DNA of 64,000 nucleotides from CAVRXQ01 sp963831155 (GTDB lineage: Bacteria > Actinomycetota > Acidimicrobiia > Acidimicrobiales > Bog-793): positions 434,001 to 498,000 of the forward strand of contig CAWHOY010000005.1 in assembly GCA_963831155.1 (NCBI GenBank), written 5' to 3'. The position numbers were made by a program, and so were the translations under genes. The first letter of the stretch is position 1. Each line of letters begins with the position of its first letter. The notes below the pieces were generated by a model that was not told where the DNA came from, did not search any database, and saw only the letters and a list, made by a program, of their open reading frames with translations. This document shows, one piece after another, positions 6,917 through 15,428 of the stretch.

Positions 6917-7642
6917 TCACTCGGTTTGTTGCGCGCGGCGCCGCGCCGCGCCGACGAGAGCGGTGAACAACGAGAGATCCTCGCCGACCTCGGGGTGCCA
7001 CTGAACCCCGATCAGATAGTCGAGGTCGGGGTCCTCGACCGCTTCGATCGTTCCGTCCTCGGCGTGGGCGGCGACGCGCAGGCCCTTGCCGAGCTGCGCG
7101 ATTGCCTGGTGATGATGGCTCGCGGTCTGGACGTCTTGGCCGCGGGCGAGGATTGTGGCGAGGCGGCTTCCTTTTTCCACCTCCACACCATGCCAGGCGT
7201 ATTCACCGGCCTTCGGCGAGTGTCCTGAGTGTCCGACGACGTCGGGGAGGTGTTGGTGCAGCGTGCCACCGCGCGCGACGTTCAGCACCTGAAGTCCCCG
7301 GCAGATCGCGAGCGTCGGAGTGTCCGATCCGCTGGCTCTCTCAACGAGTGCGAGTTCGAACTCGTCGCGTTCGGGGCGCGGGGTCTGGGTGTTGTCGTGT
7401 GGCTCCGCGTCGTACCGGCTCGGATCGACGTCGGGCCCCCCCGAAAGCACGACCGCGTCGACGCGCGCCAGCAATTCCGCGACGCCTTTTGATTGGATCG
7501 GCAGCACCATCGGCGTGCCACCCGCACGTTCGACGGCGTCGATGTAGGTCGATGGAACGAGCACGGCGCGTTCTGACCACGGACCCCAGCGGGCGTCTTC
7601 CTCGTAGGCGGTGATGCCGATGACCGGGTGCACAACCGTCAT
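6917..7642 (-). CDS. Gamma-glutamyl-gamma-aminobutyrate hydrolase-like class I amidotransferase (PuuD-like)
   Basis: 241 residues, peptidase C26 family. The nucleophile cysteine lies in TLAICRGLQVLNVARGG, after VVLSGGPDVDPSRY (oxyanion strand), and the catalytic His-Glu pair is in LIGVQWHPE near the C-terminus. PuuD removes glutamate from gamma-glutamyl-GABA and related compounds, the last step that frees the product in the gamma-glutamylated putrescine pathway. The gene follows the SDR gene by 7 bp at the end of the permease-ligase-ALDH-SDR operon. In mycobacteria the orthologous set (Rv2857c-Rv2860c) is clustered in the same way. Confidence 0.85.
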   Translation of the reverse strand: MTVVHPVIGITAYEEDARWGPWSERAVLVPSTYIDAVERAGGTPMVLPIQSKGVAELLARVDAVVLSGGPDVDPSRYDAEPHDNTQTPRPERDEFELALVERASGSDTPTLAICRGLQVLNVARGGTLHQHLPDVVGHSGHSPKAGEYAWHGVEVEKGSRLATILARGQDVQTASHHHQAIAQLGKGLRVAAHAEDGTIEAVEDPDLDYLIGVQWHPEVGEDLSLFTALVGAARRRAQQTE

Positions 7643-7649
7643 TCTGCCG

Positions 7650-8417
7650 TCACTCGGGCGTGACGTACGCGGCGTGGACTCCTCCGTCGACCATGAACGA
7701 GGTCGCGGTGATGAACGACGCGTCGTCCGACGCGAGGAAGCACGCCGCTGCGGCGATCTCTTCGGGCTCGGCGAAACGCCCCATCGGCACGTGGACGAGG
7801 CGGCGGCGCGCCCTTTCTGGGTCCTTTGCGAACAGCTCCTGTAGCAACGGCGTGTTCACCGGCCCGGGACAGAGGGCGTTCACCCTGACGCCCTGTCGGG
7901 CGAATTGCACCCCGAGCTCGCGCGACATCGCGAGCACCCCGCCTTTCGAGGCGGTGTAAGAGATTTGTGAGGTCGCCGCGCCCAGGATCGCGACGAACGA
8001 CGCCGTGTTGACGACCGATCCACCCCCGTGGGTCAAAAGACGCTCGATGCCGAGCTTGCAACACCAATAGACGCTCGTCAGGTTGACCTCCTGCACGCGC
8101 CGCCAGGCGTCGATCCCGGTCGTGAGGATCGAATCGTCGTCTGGGGGGGAGATCCCGGCGTTGTTGAAGCAGACGTCGAGGCCACCGAAGCGTTCGATCG
8201 CGGCGTCGTACATCGCCGCGACGTCGTCGGGATTCGTGACATCCGCGTGGACGTACAGCCCACCGATCTCGTCGGCGAGTTCGGATCCTTGATCGTCGGT
8301 CAGATCGGCGACGACGACGCGGGCTCCCTCGGTCACGAAACGGCGCGCGCTCGCTCGCCCGATTCCGCTCGCCGCTCCGGTGATCACGGCGACTTTCCCT
8401 TCCAGGCGTCCAGACAC
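7650..8417 (-). CDS. SDR family oxidoreductase (FabG-like)
   Basis: 255 residues from GTG 8417, which has AAGGAG 6 nt upstream; the frame stays open far upstream, but that part lies antisense to or inside the ALDH gene. Classical short-chain dehydrogenase motifs: TGAASGIGRA (NAD(P) binding, residues 14-23), NNAGI (about 90-94), catalytic Ser in VVNTASFVAI, YTASK (Tyr and Lys) and the C-terminal MVDGG. It would interconvert an alcohol and carbonyl with NAD(P). It sits between the ALDH and PuuD-like genes, as in the Rv2857c-Rv2860c cluster of mycobacteria, but its exact step in amine breakdown is unknown. Confidence 0.87.
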   Translation of the reverse strand: MSGRLEGKVAVITGAASGIGRASARRFVTEGARVVVADLTDDQGSELADEIGGLYVHADVTNPDDVAAMYDAAIERFGGLDVCFNNAGISPPDDDSILTTGIDAWRRVQEVNLTSVYWCCKLGIERLLTHGGGSVVNTASFVAILGAATSQISYTASKGGVLAMSRELGVQFARQGVRVNALCPGPVNTPLLQELFAKDPERARRRLVHVPMGRFAEPEEIAAAACFLASDDASFITATSFMVDGGVHAAYVTPE

Positions 8418-8464
8418 GGTGTGCTCCTTGGTCGAATTCGCGCCTTCGTGGGTGCGCGACTCGG

Positions 8465-9832
8465 CTATTCCGTCGTCGAGATGAAGACGTTCTTCACGTC
8501 GCTGAACGCATCGAGCGCGTCCGGGCCGAGCTCGCGGCCGATGCCCGACTGCTTGAATCCGCCGAAGGGCGTCGAGTACCGAACCGAAGAGTGTGAGTTC
8601 ACCGAGAGGTTGCCCGATTCCACCCCACGGGCGACGCGCAGCGCACGCCCGATGTCGCGGGTCCAGATCGATCCGGACAGCCCGTACTCGGTGTTGTTTG
8701 CGATGCGGATGGCGTCGGATTCGTTCTCGAACGGGATCACCGCGACCACCGGTCCGAAGATCTCCTCGCGCACCTGTCGTGCGTCCTCCGCGATCGGCGC
8801 CAGCACGGTCGGCGGGTACCAGAACCCGGAACCTTCGGGCGCGAAGCCGCGGAAGGCGATGGGCGCGTCGGGAGGGACGAACGAGGACACGGTCTCGAGA
8901 TGCGCAGCGGAGATCAAGGGCCCCATCTCGCTTTCGTCTTTGGAGGGCTCGAGGACACGCACCTTTTTCACCGCCGGTTCGAACAGTTCCATGAAGCGCT
9001 CGTAAACCGAGGCTTGGACGAGGATCCGCGAGCGAGCGCAGCAGTCCTGACCGGCGTTGTCGAAAACAGCGTACGGCGCGCTTTGAGCGGCACCCTCGAG
9101 GTCGGCGTCCGAAAAGACGATGTTCGCCGACTTGCCGCCGAGTTCGAGCGTGATCCTTTTCACCTGGTTCGCGCAGCCGGCCATGATCTTTTTTCCGACC
9201 TCGGTCGAACCGGTGAAGCAGACCTTGCGTACGAGCCCGTTCTCGACGAACCGCCAGCCGACCTCGCGGCCCGCGCCGGTGACGATCTGGAAGACGTCCT
9301 CGGGGATGCCGGCTTCGTGGGCGAGTTCGGCGAGCTTCAACGCGCTGAGCGGCGTCATCTCGGCGGGTTTCACCACCACGGTGTTGCCCGCAGCCAGCGC
9401 CGGTGCGAAGCCCCACGTGGCGATGAGCATCGGGAAATTCCAGGGCACGATGACGCCGACGACCCCCAATGGTTCGTGAAAGGTGACGTCGACGCCGCCC
9501 GCGACCGGGATCTGCCGGCCGGAGTGCCGTTCTGGCGCCGCCGCGTAGTAGGTGATCACGTCGCGGACCGTGCCAGCCTCCCAGCGGGCGTTCGAGATCG
9601 TGTGGCCGGCGTTTTGTACCTCGAGCGCTGCGAGCTCGTCTGCGGCCACGTCGACGTGCTCGGCGAACCGGCGTAAAAGCCGCGCCCGATCCGCCGGCGC
9701 GACCTTTCGCCACGCAGGGAAGGCGGCGTGCGCGCGGGCGATCGCCGCGTCCGCCTCGGCGGCGCTGAGCTCTGGGATCGTGGCGATCGTCTTTTCGGTC
9801 GCAGGGTTTACGACCGCGAAGGTTCCGCTCAA
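8465..9832 (-). CDS. Aldehyde dehydrogenase (gamma-glutamyl-aminoaldehyde dehydrogenase-like, AldC/PuuC)
   Basis: 455 residues if started at TTG 9832, whose TTGA overlaps the stop of the ligase gene; a TTG at 9862 is the alternative. ALDH signatures: PWNFPMLIATWGFAPALAAGNTV as two blocks (cofactor entry), FTGSTEVGKKI (NAD site), general-base Glu in LELGGKSA and catalytic Cys in NAGQDCCARSR. The C-terminal FGGFKQSGIGRE is also typical. It should oxidise an aldehyde from the amine, probably gamma-glutamylated, to the acid with NAD(P). Operon position between the GS-like ligase and the SDR and PuuD genes supports this. Confidence 0.87.
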   Translation of the reverse strand: MSGTFAVVNPATEKTIATIPELSAAEADAAIARAHAAFPAWRKVAPADRARLLRRFAEHVDVAADELAALEVQNAGHTISNARWEAGTVRDVITYYAAAPERHSGRQIPVAGGVDVTFHEPLGVVGVIVPWNFPMLIATWGFAPALAAGNTVVVKPAEMTPLSALKLAELAHEAGIPEDVFQIVTGAGREVGWRFVENGLVRKVCFTGSTEVGKKIMAGCANQVKRITLELGGKSANIVFSDADLEGAAQSAPYAVFDNAGQDCCARSRILVQASVYERFMELFEPAVKKVRVLEPSKDESEMGPLISAAHLETVSSFVPPDAPIAFRGFAPEGSGFWYPPTVLAPIAEDARQVREEIFGPVVAVIPFENESDAIRIANNTEYGLSGSIWTRDIGRALRVARGVESGNLSVNSHSSVRYSTPFGGFKQSGIGRELGPDALDAFSDVKNVFISTTE

Positions 9833-11205
9833 AGTCGCTCGAAACCCCTGAACCGCTCCCAATCCGTCACGGCCGCGTCATAAGCCGCGAGCTCGACTCG
9901 GGCGAAGTTCGTGTAATGGTCGACGACGTCGTCGCCGAAGGCGGAGCGGACGAGCGCGCTCTCAGAAAAGCGCTTCGCCGCGTCGCGCATCGTCGCGGGG
10001 ACGCGCGGCTTGTCCGAGACGTACGCGTTGCCAGTGAACTCGGCCTCCAAAGAGAGCTCGCCTTCGATCCCTTGGATCGCACCCGCGACGAGACCGGAGA
10101 TCGCCAGATACGGATTGACGTCGCCGCCCGGCACCCGACACTCGATGCGCAGGCCGTCGCCGTGACCGACGACTCGGAACGCGCACGTACGGTTGTCATG
10201 TCCCCAGGCGACGGCGGTCGGCGCGAAGGACCCTTCGACATAACGCTTGTAGCTGTTGATGTTCGGGGCGAAGAATAACGTCAGGTCTTGCAGCGTTGCG
10301 AGCATGCCGGCGAGCGCTTGATCGAACACCGCCGAGTGTCCATGTCCAGCCGAAAAGACCGGCTTGTCGTCGAGGTCGCGCAAAGAGAAGTGGATGTGGC
10401 ACGAGTTGCCTTCGCGCTCGTTGAACTTCGCCATGAACGTCAGGCTGTGTCCTTCTTGGGAGGCGATCTCCTTGGCGCCCGTCTTGAACAGGCTGTGCTC
10501 GTCGGCCTTGGCGAGCGCTTCCAAGTACCGGAAGGCGATCTCGTGCTGTCCGTAGTTGCATTCACCTTTCGCCGACTCGACGAGCATGCCGGCGCCGGAC
10601 ATCTCGAGACGGATCCGGCGCAACAACGGTTCGATCCGGCCGGTGCCGAGCAGCGAGTAGTCGACGTTGTAGAAGTTCGCCGGGGTCAGATGTCGGTAGG
10701 CGGCGGACCAAGCTTCTTCGTAGGTCTCTTTGAAGACGATGAACTCGAGTTCCGTGCCGACATAGGCGCGGTATCCGAGGTCCGTGAGGCGCTGTAGCTG
10801 GCGGCGCAGCACCTGTCGCGGACTCGGCGCGACCTCCGCGCCGTCGGTCGTCAAGACGTCGGCGACGCAGAACGCCGTTCCTTCGTGCCAGGGAATCCGC
10901 CTCAGCGTCGATAGGTCCGGGCGCAGCACGAAGTCGCCGTACCCGAGGTCCCACGAGGCCATCGCGTAACCGTCGACGGTGTTCATGTCGACGTCGACCG
11001 CCAAGAGGTAGTTGCAGCCTTCGGCCGCGTTGGGGACGACTTCGTCCAGGAAATAGTGCGCGTCGATGCGCTTGCCCTGCAGACGGCCCTGCATGTCCGT
11101 CATGCCGACGAGGACCGTGTCGATCCTCCCGGACTTGACCTCGACCGCGAGGTCGTCGAGCGAAAGCCAGCCCGCAGGGTGAACAGGCGCAGGTGATGGT
11201 GTCAA
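9829..11205 (-). CDS. Glutamine synthetase-like gamma-glutamyl-amine ligase (GlnA4/PuuA-like)
   Basis: 458 residues from TTG 11205 (TTGA overlap with the permease stop). The beta-grasp start (IDTVLVGMTDMQGRLQGKRI) and the GS catalytic core are present: TELEFIVF (metal ligand), GECNYGQHEI, ATP loop FMAKFNEREGNSCHIHFSL, and NPYLAISGLVAG. The adenylylation loop and several ammonium-site features of true GlnA are not seen, as in PuuA and actinobacterial GlnA3/GlnA4, which join glutamate to polyamines or ethanolamine using ATP. The neighbours (permease, ALDH, PuuD, oxidase) make amine gamma-glutamylation far more likely than nitrogen assimilation. Putrescine versus ethanolamine cannot be decided. 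Confidence 0.85.
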   Translation of the reverse strand: MTPSPAPVHPAGWLSLDDLAVEVKSGRIDTVLVGMTDMQGRLQGKRIDAHYFLDEVVPNAAEGCNYLLAVDVDMNTVDGYAMASWDLGYGDFVLRPDLSTLRRIPWHEGTAFCVADVLTTDGAEVAPSPRQVLRRQLQRLTDLGYRAYVGTELEFIVFKETYEEAWSAAYRHLTPANFYNVDYSLLGTGRIEPLLRRIRLEMSGAGMLVESAKGECNYGQHEIAFRYLEALAKADEHSLFKTGAKEIASQEGHSLTFMAKFNEREGNSCHIHFSLRDLDDKPVFSAGHGHSAVFDQALAGMLATLQDLTLFFAPNINSYKRYVEGSFAPTAVAWGHDNRTCAFRVVGHGDGLRIECRVPGGDVNPYLAISGLVAGAIQGIEGELSLEAEFTGNAYVSDKPRVPATMRDAAKRFSESALVRSAFGDDVVDHYTNFARVELAAYDAAVTDWERFRGFERL

Positions 11206-12782
11206 TCGACCTCTTGGAGCTCCTTCTGGATGTGGGTGAACTCCGCCTCGATCGCCTCCAGCGCCGCTTCGTCACCTTGGGCTCTCGGACCGGTGAACCA
11301 CTTCCGGGCGCTCACGAGCCAGAAGATCCCCGAGTAGGCGAGGACGACGCCGACGGCGATCGGCGCGTAGTTGAAGGTACTCCAGGAGATGGAGCTGAAC
11401 GGCCCGGTCTCTGGGAGCATGAAAAGGATCGTGATGACGAACACCCAGGCGACACCGAGCCAGCCGATGAACGGGCTCCATCGCCCGAGGTGCCAAGGGC
11501 CTCGCACGAACGCGTCACCTTTCATTCGGCGCAGCAGCGTCGGGATGACGTAGGCGATGTACAGGCCGATCGTCGCGATCGAGGTAACGGCGGCGTAAGC
11601 GACCGGGCTCCAGATGTAGGGGAGTGCGAGGAGGAAGGCGCCGACGACCGCGAACCAGATCGAGTTCGTGGGCGTGCGGGTGCGCGGGTTGACGCGGTGC
11701 CAGAACCGGTGGCCCGGGACGGCGCCGTCGCGGCTGAAGGCGTAGATCATCCGCGAGTTCGCAGTGACCGACGCCATGCCGCAGTAGAACTGGGCGACGA
11801 TCGCGACCAGCAACAACAACTCGCCGCCGTGGCGGCCGATCGCATCGATGAAGATCTGCGCTGGCGGTACCCCGGTCGCCGACGTGAGCGCCGAGTTGTA
11901 GTCGTTGTGGATCGCGTACGTGATCCCGAGGATCAGGATGAATCCGGCGACCAGCGAGACGATGATCGAGTTGACGATGCCCCTCGGGCCTGCCGACGCG
12001 GCACCCCTCGTCTCCTCCGTCATGTGCGCGGAGGCGTCATATCCGGTGAACGTGTACTGCGCCATCAAGAGCCCGATCATGAACACGTAGAAAACGTTCG
12101 AGAACCCGGTGTGGTTCACGAAGTCCGTGAACAGAAAGCTCGCCGACGCGTGGTGCGTCGGAACGATCAAAAGCACAAGCGCGATCAAACTGACGCCGAG
12201 AATGTGCCACCAGACGCTGACGTCGGACAAGAACGCGACGACGCGGATGCCAAACGTGTTCAAAAGCCCGTGGGCGAGCAGGATGCCGACGTAGACCCAG
12301 ACGGTGTGGTCGCGGGTGGCGGTGAAGCCGGTCGTGAGATTCAAAAGGGCCGTGAGAAAAAGCGCCATGCCGAAGTCGATACCGGCGGTGATCGCGATCT
12401 GGCCGAGGAGGTTGAACCAGCCGGTGAACCAGCTCCAGGCGGCGCCGTTGCGCTTGGCGAGCTTTGCTGCCCAGTAGTAGAGGCCCCCCGCCGTCGGGTA
12501 CGCCGAGCACACCTCGGCCATGCCGAGGCCGACGACTGTCGTCATCACCCCGACGAGCAGCCAGCCCCACACCATCGTGACGGGCCCGCCGGTGTTGAGC
12601 CCGTAGCCGTAGAGCGTGAGGCACCCCGAGAGAATCGAGATGATCGTGAAGGAGACGGCGAAGTTCGAGAACCCGCCCATCCTTCGCCGAAGCTCCTGGG
12701 CGTAGCCCAGCTGGTGGAGTTTTGCGACGTCGGGATCGATCGCCCCGACGGATCGCGACATCGCTTCGTCGCTGACGGTCAC
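11202..12782 (-). CDS. APC family amino acid/amine permease
   Basis: 526 residues from GTG 12782 with GGGGGAA upstream. Twelve or so hydrophobic segments can be traced; the first is preceded by LRRRMGGFSNFAVSFTIISI, the APC signature, followed by YPTAGGLYYW, typical of the amino acid/choline transporter (ACT) group that includes GABA and putrescine/choline-type permeases. It lies in the cell membrane and is the first gene of the operon leading into the GS-like ligase (4-nt overlap), so it probably imports the amine that the operon degrades. A soluble C-terminal tail of about 35 residues is acidic. Confidence 0.88.
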   Translation of the reverse strand: MTVSDEAMSRSVGAIDPDVAKLHQLGYAQELRRRMGGFSNFAVSFTIISILSGCLTLYGYGLNTGGPVTMVWGWLLVGVMTTVVGLGMAEVCSAYPTAGGLYYWAAKLAKRNGAAWSWFTGWFNLLGQIAITAGIDFGMALFLTALLNLTTGFTATRDHTVWVYVGILLAHGLLNTFGIRVVAFLSDVSVWWHILGVSLIALVLLIVPTHHASASFLFTDFVNHTGFSNVFYVFMIGLLMAQYTFTGYDASAHMTEETRGAASAGPRGIVNSIIVSLVAGFILILGITYAIHNDYNSALTSATGVPPAQIFIDAIGRHGGELLLLVAIVAQFYCGMASVTANSRMIYAFSRDGAVPGHRFWHRVNPRTRTPTNSIWFAVVGAFLLALPYIWSPVAYAAVTSIATIGLYIAYVIPTLLRRMKGDAFVRGPWHLGRWSPFIGWLGVAWVFVITILFMLPETGPFSSISWSTFNYAPIAVGVVLAYSGIFWLVSARKWFTGPRAQGDEAALEAIEAEFTHIQKELQEVD

Positions 12783-12938
12783 CGCGTTCCCCCCGTGCCG
12801 AGTCCCCTCGGCGCTCGGCCAAGCGGCCTCAACCGATCGAGATCGCGTCTCACTGAGCGAAGGACGGCCCTCCCTCCGCCGTCGCGTTTCGGTCTTCGGC
12901 GTCGCTGACGGCGCACGACTTCTCGCGCGCTGGGGAGA

Positions 12939-13005
12939 ATGGAAGCAGCGCCTTCGAGAATTGTCAACTACCGTGCAGATGTAGGACGTCAGACCTTTGC
13001 ACGGT
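12939..13005 (-). promoter_or_regulatory. Putative promoter and inverted repeat before the amine operon
   Basis: TTGACA on the minus strand (12967-12962) is a consensus -35 box, but the matching -10 17 bp on (TTCCAT, 12944-12939) is weak. Upstream, ACCGTGCA (12970-12977) and TGCACGGT (12998-13005) form an 8-bp inverted repeat with a 20-bp spacer. TTTGCACGGT recurs before the aminotransferase operon at 5707-5716. This may be a shared operator. The rest of 12783-13054 shows nothing recognisable. Confidence 0.35.
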
Positions 13006-13054
13006 GGAACGCCGCCCGAAGCGCTAGAGATGCGTTCTGTCGGAGGGGGATCGA

Positions 13055-13510
13055 ATGACGGGGAAGGAACGCTGGAAAGAAGAGCCCGACGACCAGGACT
13101 ACCCAGCCGCGCTCAGCTACCTCAGCCTCGTGATGACCGAGGAACGCGCCAAGGAGTCGGTCGAGGCGCTGAAGAAGGCACCGATCGCCCACTACCTCGC
13201 GAAGGACCTGCTTCGATCGAGTCGGCTGGATTTGTTGCCACCCGAGAACGTGCACGTGGCAAAGGACCTGAAGAAGGTTTCCAAGGGACGAAAGCTTTCA
13301 CCGGTCCTGCTCGTCGCCGGCAGCGTCCAACACGACGCGCCGCTTACGATCGCCGACGGCTACCACCGCATCTGCGCGAGCTACCACCTGACCGAAGACG
13401 CGCCGATCCCATGTCGGATCATCGAATTCGACGGAACGGGGCGCGTTCAGGCCAGCTTGGCGACGCGTCGTCCACGGCGCACCGAGGGCGCAGCCACAGC
13501 ACACAGCTGA
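13055..13510 (+). CDS. ParB/sulfiredoxin-like fold conserved hypothetical protein
   Basis: 151 residues; the ATG 13055 has GGAGGGGG upstream. The C-terminal half has KKVSKGRKLSPVLLVAG, then LTIADGYHRICASYHL and PIPCRII, which match the ParB-N / sulfiredoxin fold in which a GxHR-like motif binds nucleotide or phosphate. The N-terminal half (DYPAALSYLSLVM, then AHYLAKDLLRSS) is helical. Similar proteins are common in actinobacteria and proteobacteria and have no known function. No parA or partition genes are adjacent, so chromosome partition is unlikely. It stands alone between divergent neighbours. Confidence 0.75.
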   Translation: MTGKERWKEEPDDQDYPAALSYLSLVMTEERAKESVEALKKAPIAHYLAKDLLRSSRLDLLPPENVHVAKDLKKVSKGRKLSPVLLVAGSVQHDAPLTIADGYHRICASYHLTEDAPIPCRIIEFDGTGRVQASLATRRPRRTEGAATAHS

Positions 13511-13542
13511 GACGCCCGCCGGCGCAACGCGGCGCGCAGTGG

Positions 13543-14313
13543 TTATTTCGGGGGTTTCGGTCCGTCCGATTCCTGCGCCTCTCGCGCGGTGACCTGGGGC
13601 ATGACGGTGGTGACCGCAGACTGAGTCGGCGTCGCCGGGGGTTTTTTCCACGGCCCGACCGCCGCGGCGAGCACGGACGAGTTCGGAACGTTCAAGAGAC
13701 CCTGCTCGGTGCGGATCAGCACGTAGGTCAAGTTCATCGCGCGCACGATGCCGTCGAACTCGCCGCCGAGTGCGCCCGACCGGAGGCGAATGTGGTCGCC
13801 AAGGCGGAACGGACGCGCCATCAATAGGACGATGCCGGCGAACAGGTTGCCGAGCGCTTGCTGCGCGGCGATACCGAGGACGACGCCGAGGATCGCGCCG
13901 CCGACGGCGACGTGCGAGAGCGGCACCGAAATCAGCCCCAGGGTGGCGAAGACGATGACCGTGTACCCGACGATCGCGACGACGACGCGGAACGCTCGTC
14001 CCGAACCGGTGCGCGATCGGACGTCGACCGCCTGCTCCGACCAGCTCGCGAGACGTCGAATCGTCGCCACGCCGAAGATGACGAAGACGGCGGCCGAAAT
14101 GCCGAGCACAACCTTCGGCTCGACCCTTGTGCCGTGGACCTTGCCGAGGAGCGAGCCGACAGCGAGCGCGCCGATGGCGACGACCCCGTAGGCGGCGGCG
14201 AACAGTGCCGTCGTGAGATTCGACCGCGGGCCGGGACGGCGCGGTGTTTCTGGAGCGGGCGGCGGCGCCGAGCGCGCGTTGGCGGCGACCGGATCGGGCG
14301 GCGCGGGGCTCAT
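13543..14313 (-). CDS. MscS-family mechanosensitive ion channel
   Basis: 256 residues. A proline-rich cytoplasmic N-terminus (about 30 residues) precedes three hydrophobic segments (about 35-56, 68-88, 108-130). The pore helix region VAVGGAILGVVLGIAAQQAL and the following NLFAGIVLLMARPFRLGDHIRL are the MscS signature. A short beta domain with NLTYVLIRTEQGLLNVPNS closes the core. At 256 residues it is close to E. coli MscS but has a reduced C-terminal vestibule. It would release solutes through the membrane on hypo-osmotic shock. Monocistronic by context. Confidence 0.85.
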   Translation of the reverse strand: MSPAPPDPVAANARSAPPPAPETPRRPGPRSNLTTALFAAAYGVVAIGALAVGSLLGKVHGTRVEPKVVLGISAAVFVIFGVATIRRLASWSEQAVDVRSRTGSGRAFRVVVAIVGYTVIVFATLGLISVPLSHVAVGGAILGVVLGIAAQQALGNLFAGIVLLMARPFRLGDHIRLRSGALGGEFDGIVRAMNLTYVLIRTEQGLLNVPNSSVLAAAVGPWKKPPATPTQSAVTTVMPQVTAREAQESDGPKPPK

Positions 14314-14418
14314 TTGGATTCAGCTTCGTCGCGACGTGGCATTCCGGCACTCGAGTGTTGCACCGTCCATGACGCGTCGGGTGCAGGCCGAAGAAGCTCC
14401 TGGTGACAGACTCAGAAG

Positions 14419-15420
14419 GTGCGCGCCTGGATCGTCGATCAGCCGGGTCCCGTCGACGGCGGCCCGCTCGCGTTCGTCGAGCTCGACGATCCCGAGCCCG
14501 ATCCCGGCGAGGTCCTCGTGAAGGTGCGCGTCTGCGGTGTCTGTCGCACCGACCTCCACCTCGCAGAAGGCGACCTTGCTCCCAAGCGCCACGGCGTCGT
14601 TCCCGGCCACGAGGTCGTCGGCACCGTCGAGGCTTTGGGCGAGGGCGCGAGCCGGTTCGCGATCGGCGACCGAATCGGGATCGCCTGGCTGCGCGAGACG
14701 GACGGCGTGTGTCGCTTCTGCCGCCGTGGCAAGGAGAACCTCTGTGTCGGACAGCGCTTCACCGGATGGGACGAGAACGGGGGCTACGCGCGATACGCCG
14801 TCGTGCCGGAGGCGTTCGCCTACCGGATCCCGGAACGATTCGCAGACAACGAAGCAGCACCGTTGCTCTGCGCAGGGATCATCGGGTACCGAGCCCTGAA
14901 GCGCGCCGCGCTGCCGGCCGGTGGCCGTCTCGGGATCTACGGCTTCGGCGCGTCCGCGCACCTCGCCGCGCAGGTGGCGCTCGCACAGGGCGCGACGGTG
15001 CACGTGATGACGCGCGATGCGGACGCCCGCGACCTCGCGCTCGATCTCGGAGCCTCCTCCGCGCAGGGAGACGAAGATCCGCCGCCCGAGCCGCTCGACT
15101 CCGCGATCTTGTTCGCGCCGGTCGGAACGCTCGTGCCGCCGGCGCTGCGCGCCCTCGAGCGCAACGGCACGCTGTCGGTCGCCGGCATCTACTTGTCGGA
15201 CATCCCGGCGTTGCACTACGAGTCGGAGCTCTTTTATGAAAAGAACCTCCGCAGCGTCACGGCGAACACCCGCGCCGATGGCGAGGAGTTCTTGTCGATC
15301 GCGTCGACGATCGGGATCCGCGTCGTCACGACCCCGTACCGCTTCGAAGACGCCGACAAAGCGCTCGCCGATCTGGCGCATGACCGCGTGCGCGGCGCGG
15401 CAGTGTTGCAGATCGGCTGA
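14419..15420 (+). CDS. Zinc-dependent alcohol dehydrogenase (AdhP/AdhA-like)
   Basis: 333 residues from GTG 14419. The medium-chain dehydrogenase pattern is intact: catalytic Zn ligands in CGVCRTDLHLAEGD and PGHEVVG, structural Zn cysteines in DGVCRFCRRGKENLC, then GIYGFGASAHLAAQVA as the NAD(P)-binding Rossmann segment. The arrangement and length match the 'zinc-binding alcohol dehydrogenase' subgroup of mycobacterial AdhA (Rv1862). It oxidises primary alcohols or reduces aldehydes. CAGACT lies 6 nt before the start, so the mRNA may be leaderless. No operon partner; the downstream neighbour is convergent. Confidence 0.87.
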   Translation: MRAWIVDQPGPVDGGPLAFVELDDPEPDPGEVLVKVRVCGVCRTDLHLAEGDLAPKRHGVVPGHEVVGTVEALGEGASRFAIGDRIGIAWLRETDGVCRFCRRGKENLCVGQRFTGWDENGGYARYAVVPEAFAYRIPERFADNEAAPLLCAGIIGYRALKRAALPAGGRLGIYGFGASAHLAAQVALAQGATVHVMTRDADARDLALDLGASSAQGDEDPPPEPLDSAILFAPVGTLVPPALRALERNGTLSVAGIYLSDIPALHYESELFYEKNLRSVTANTRADGEEFLSIASTIGIRVVTTPYRFEDADKALADLAHDRVRGAAVLQIG

Positions 15421-15428
15421 CTTGCCGC

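Noticed and set aside
7650..9713. A 687-codon minus-strand open frame
   Set aside because: Only the last 255 codons (the SDR from GTG 8417) have protein character; the rest is an Arg-rich shadow of the aldehyde dehydrogenase gene.
11193..12908. A 571-codon plus-strand open frame opposite the permease
   Set aside because: Composition is dominated by Arg, Asp, Glu and Val with no domain; it is an antisense shadow of the permease gene.
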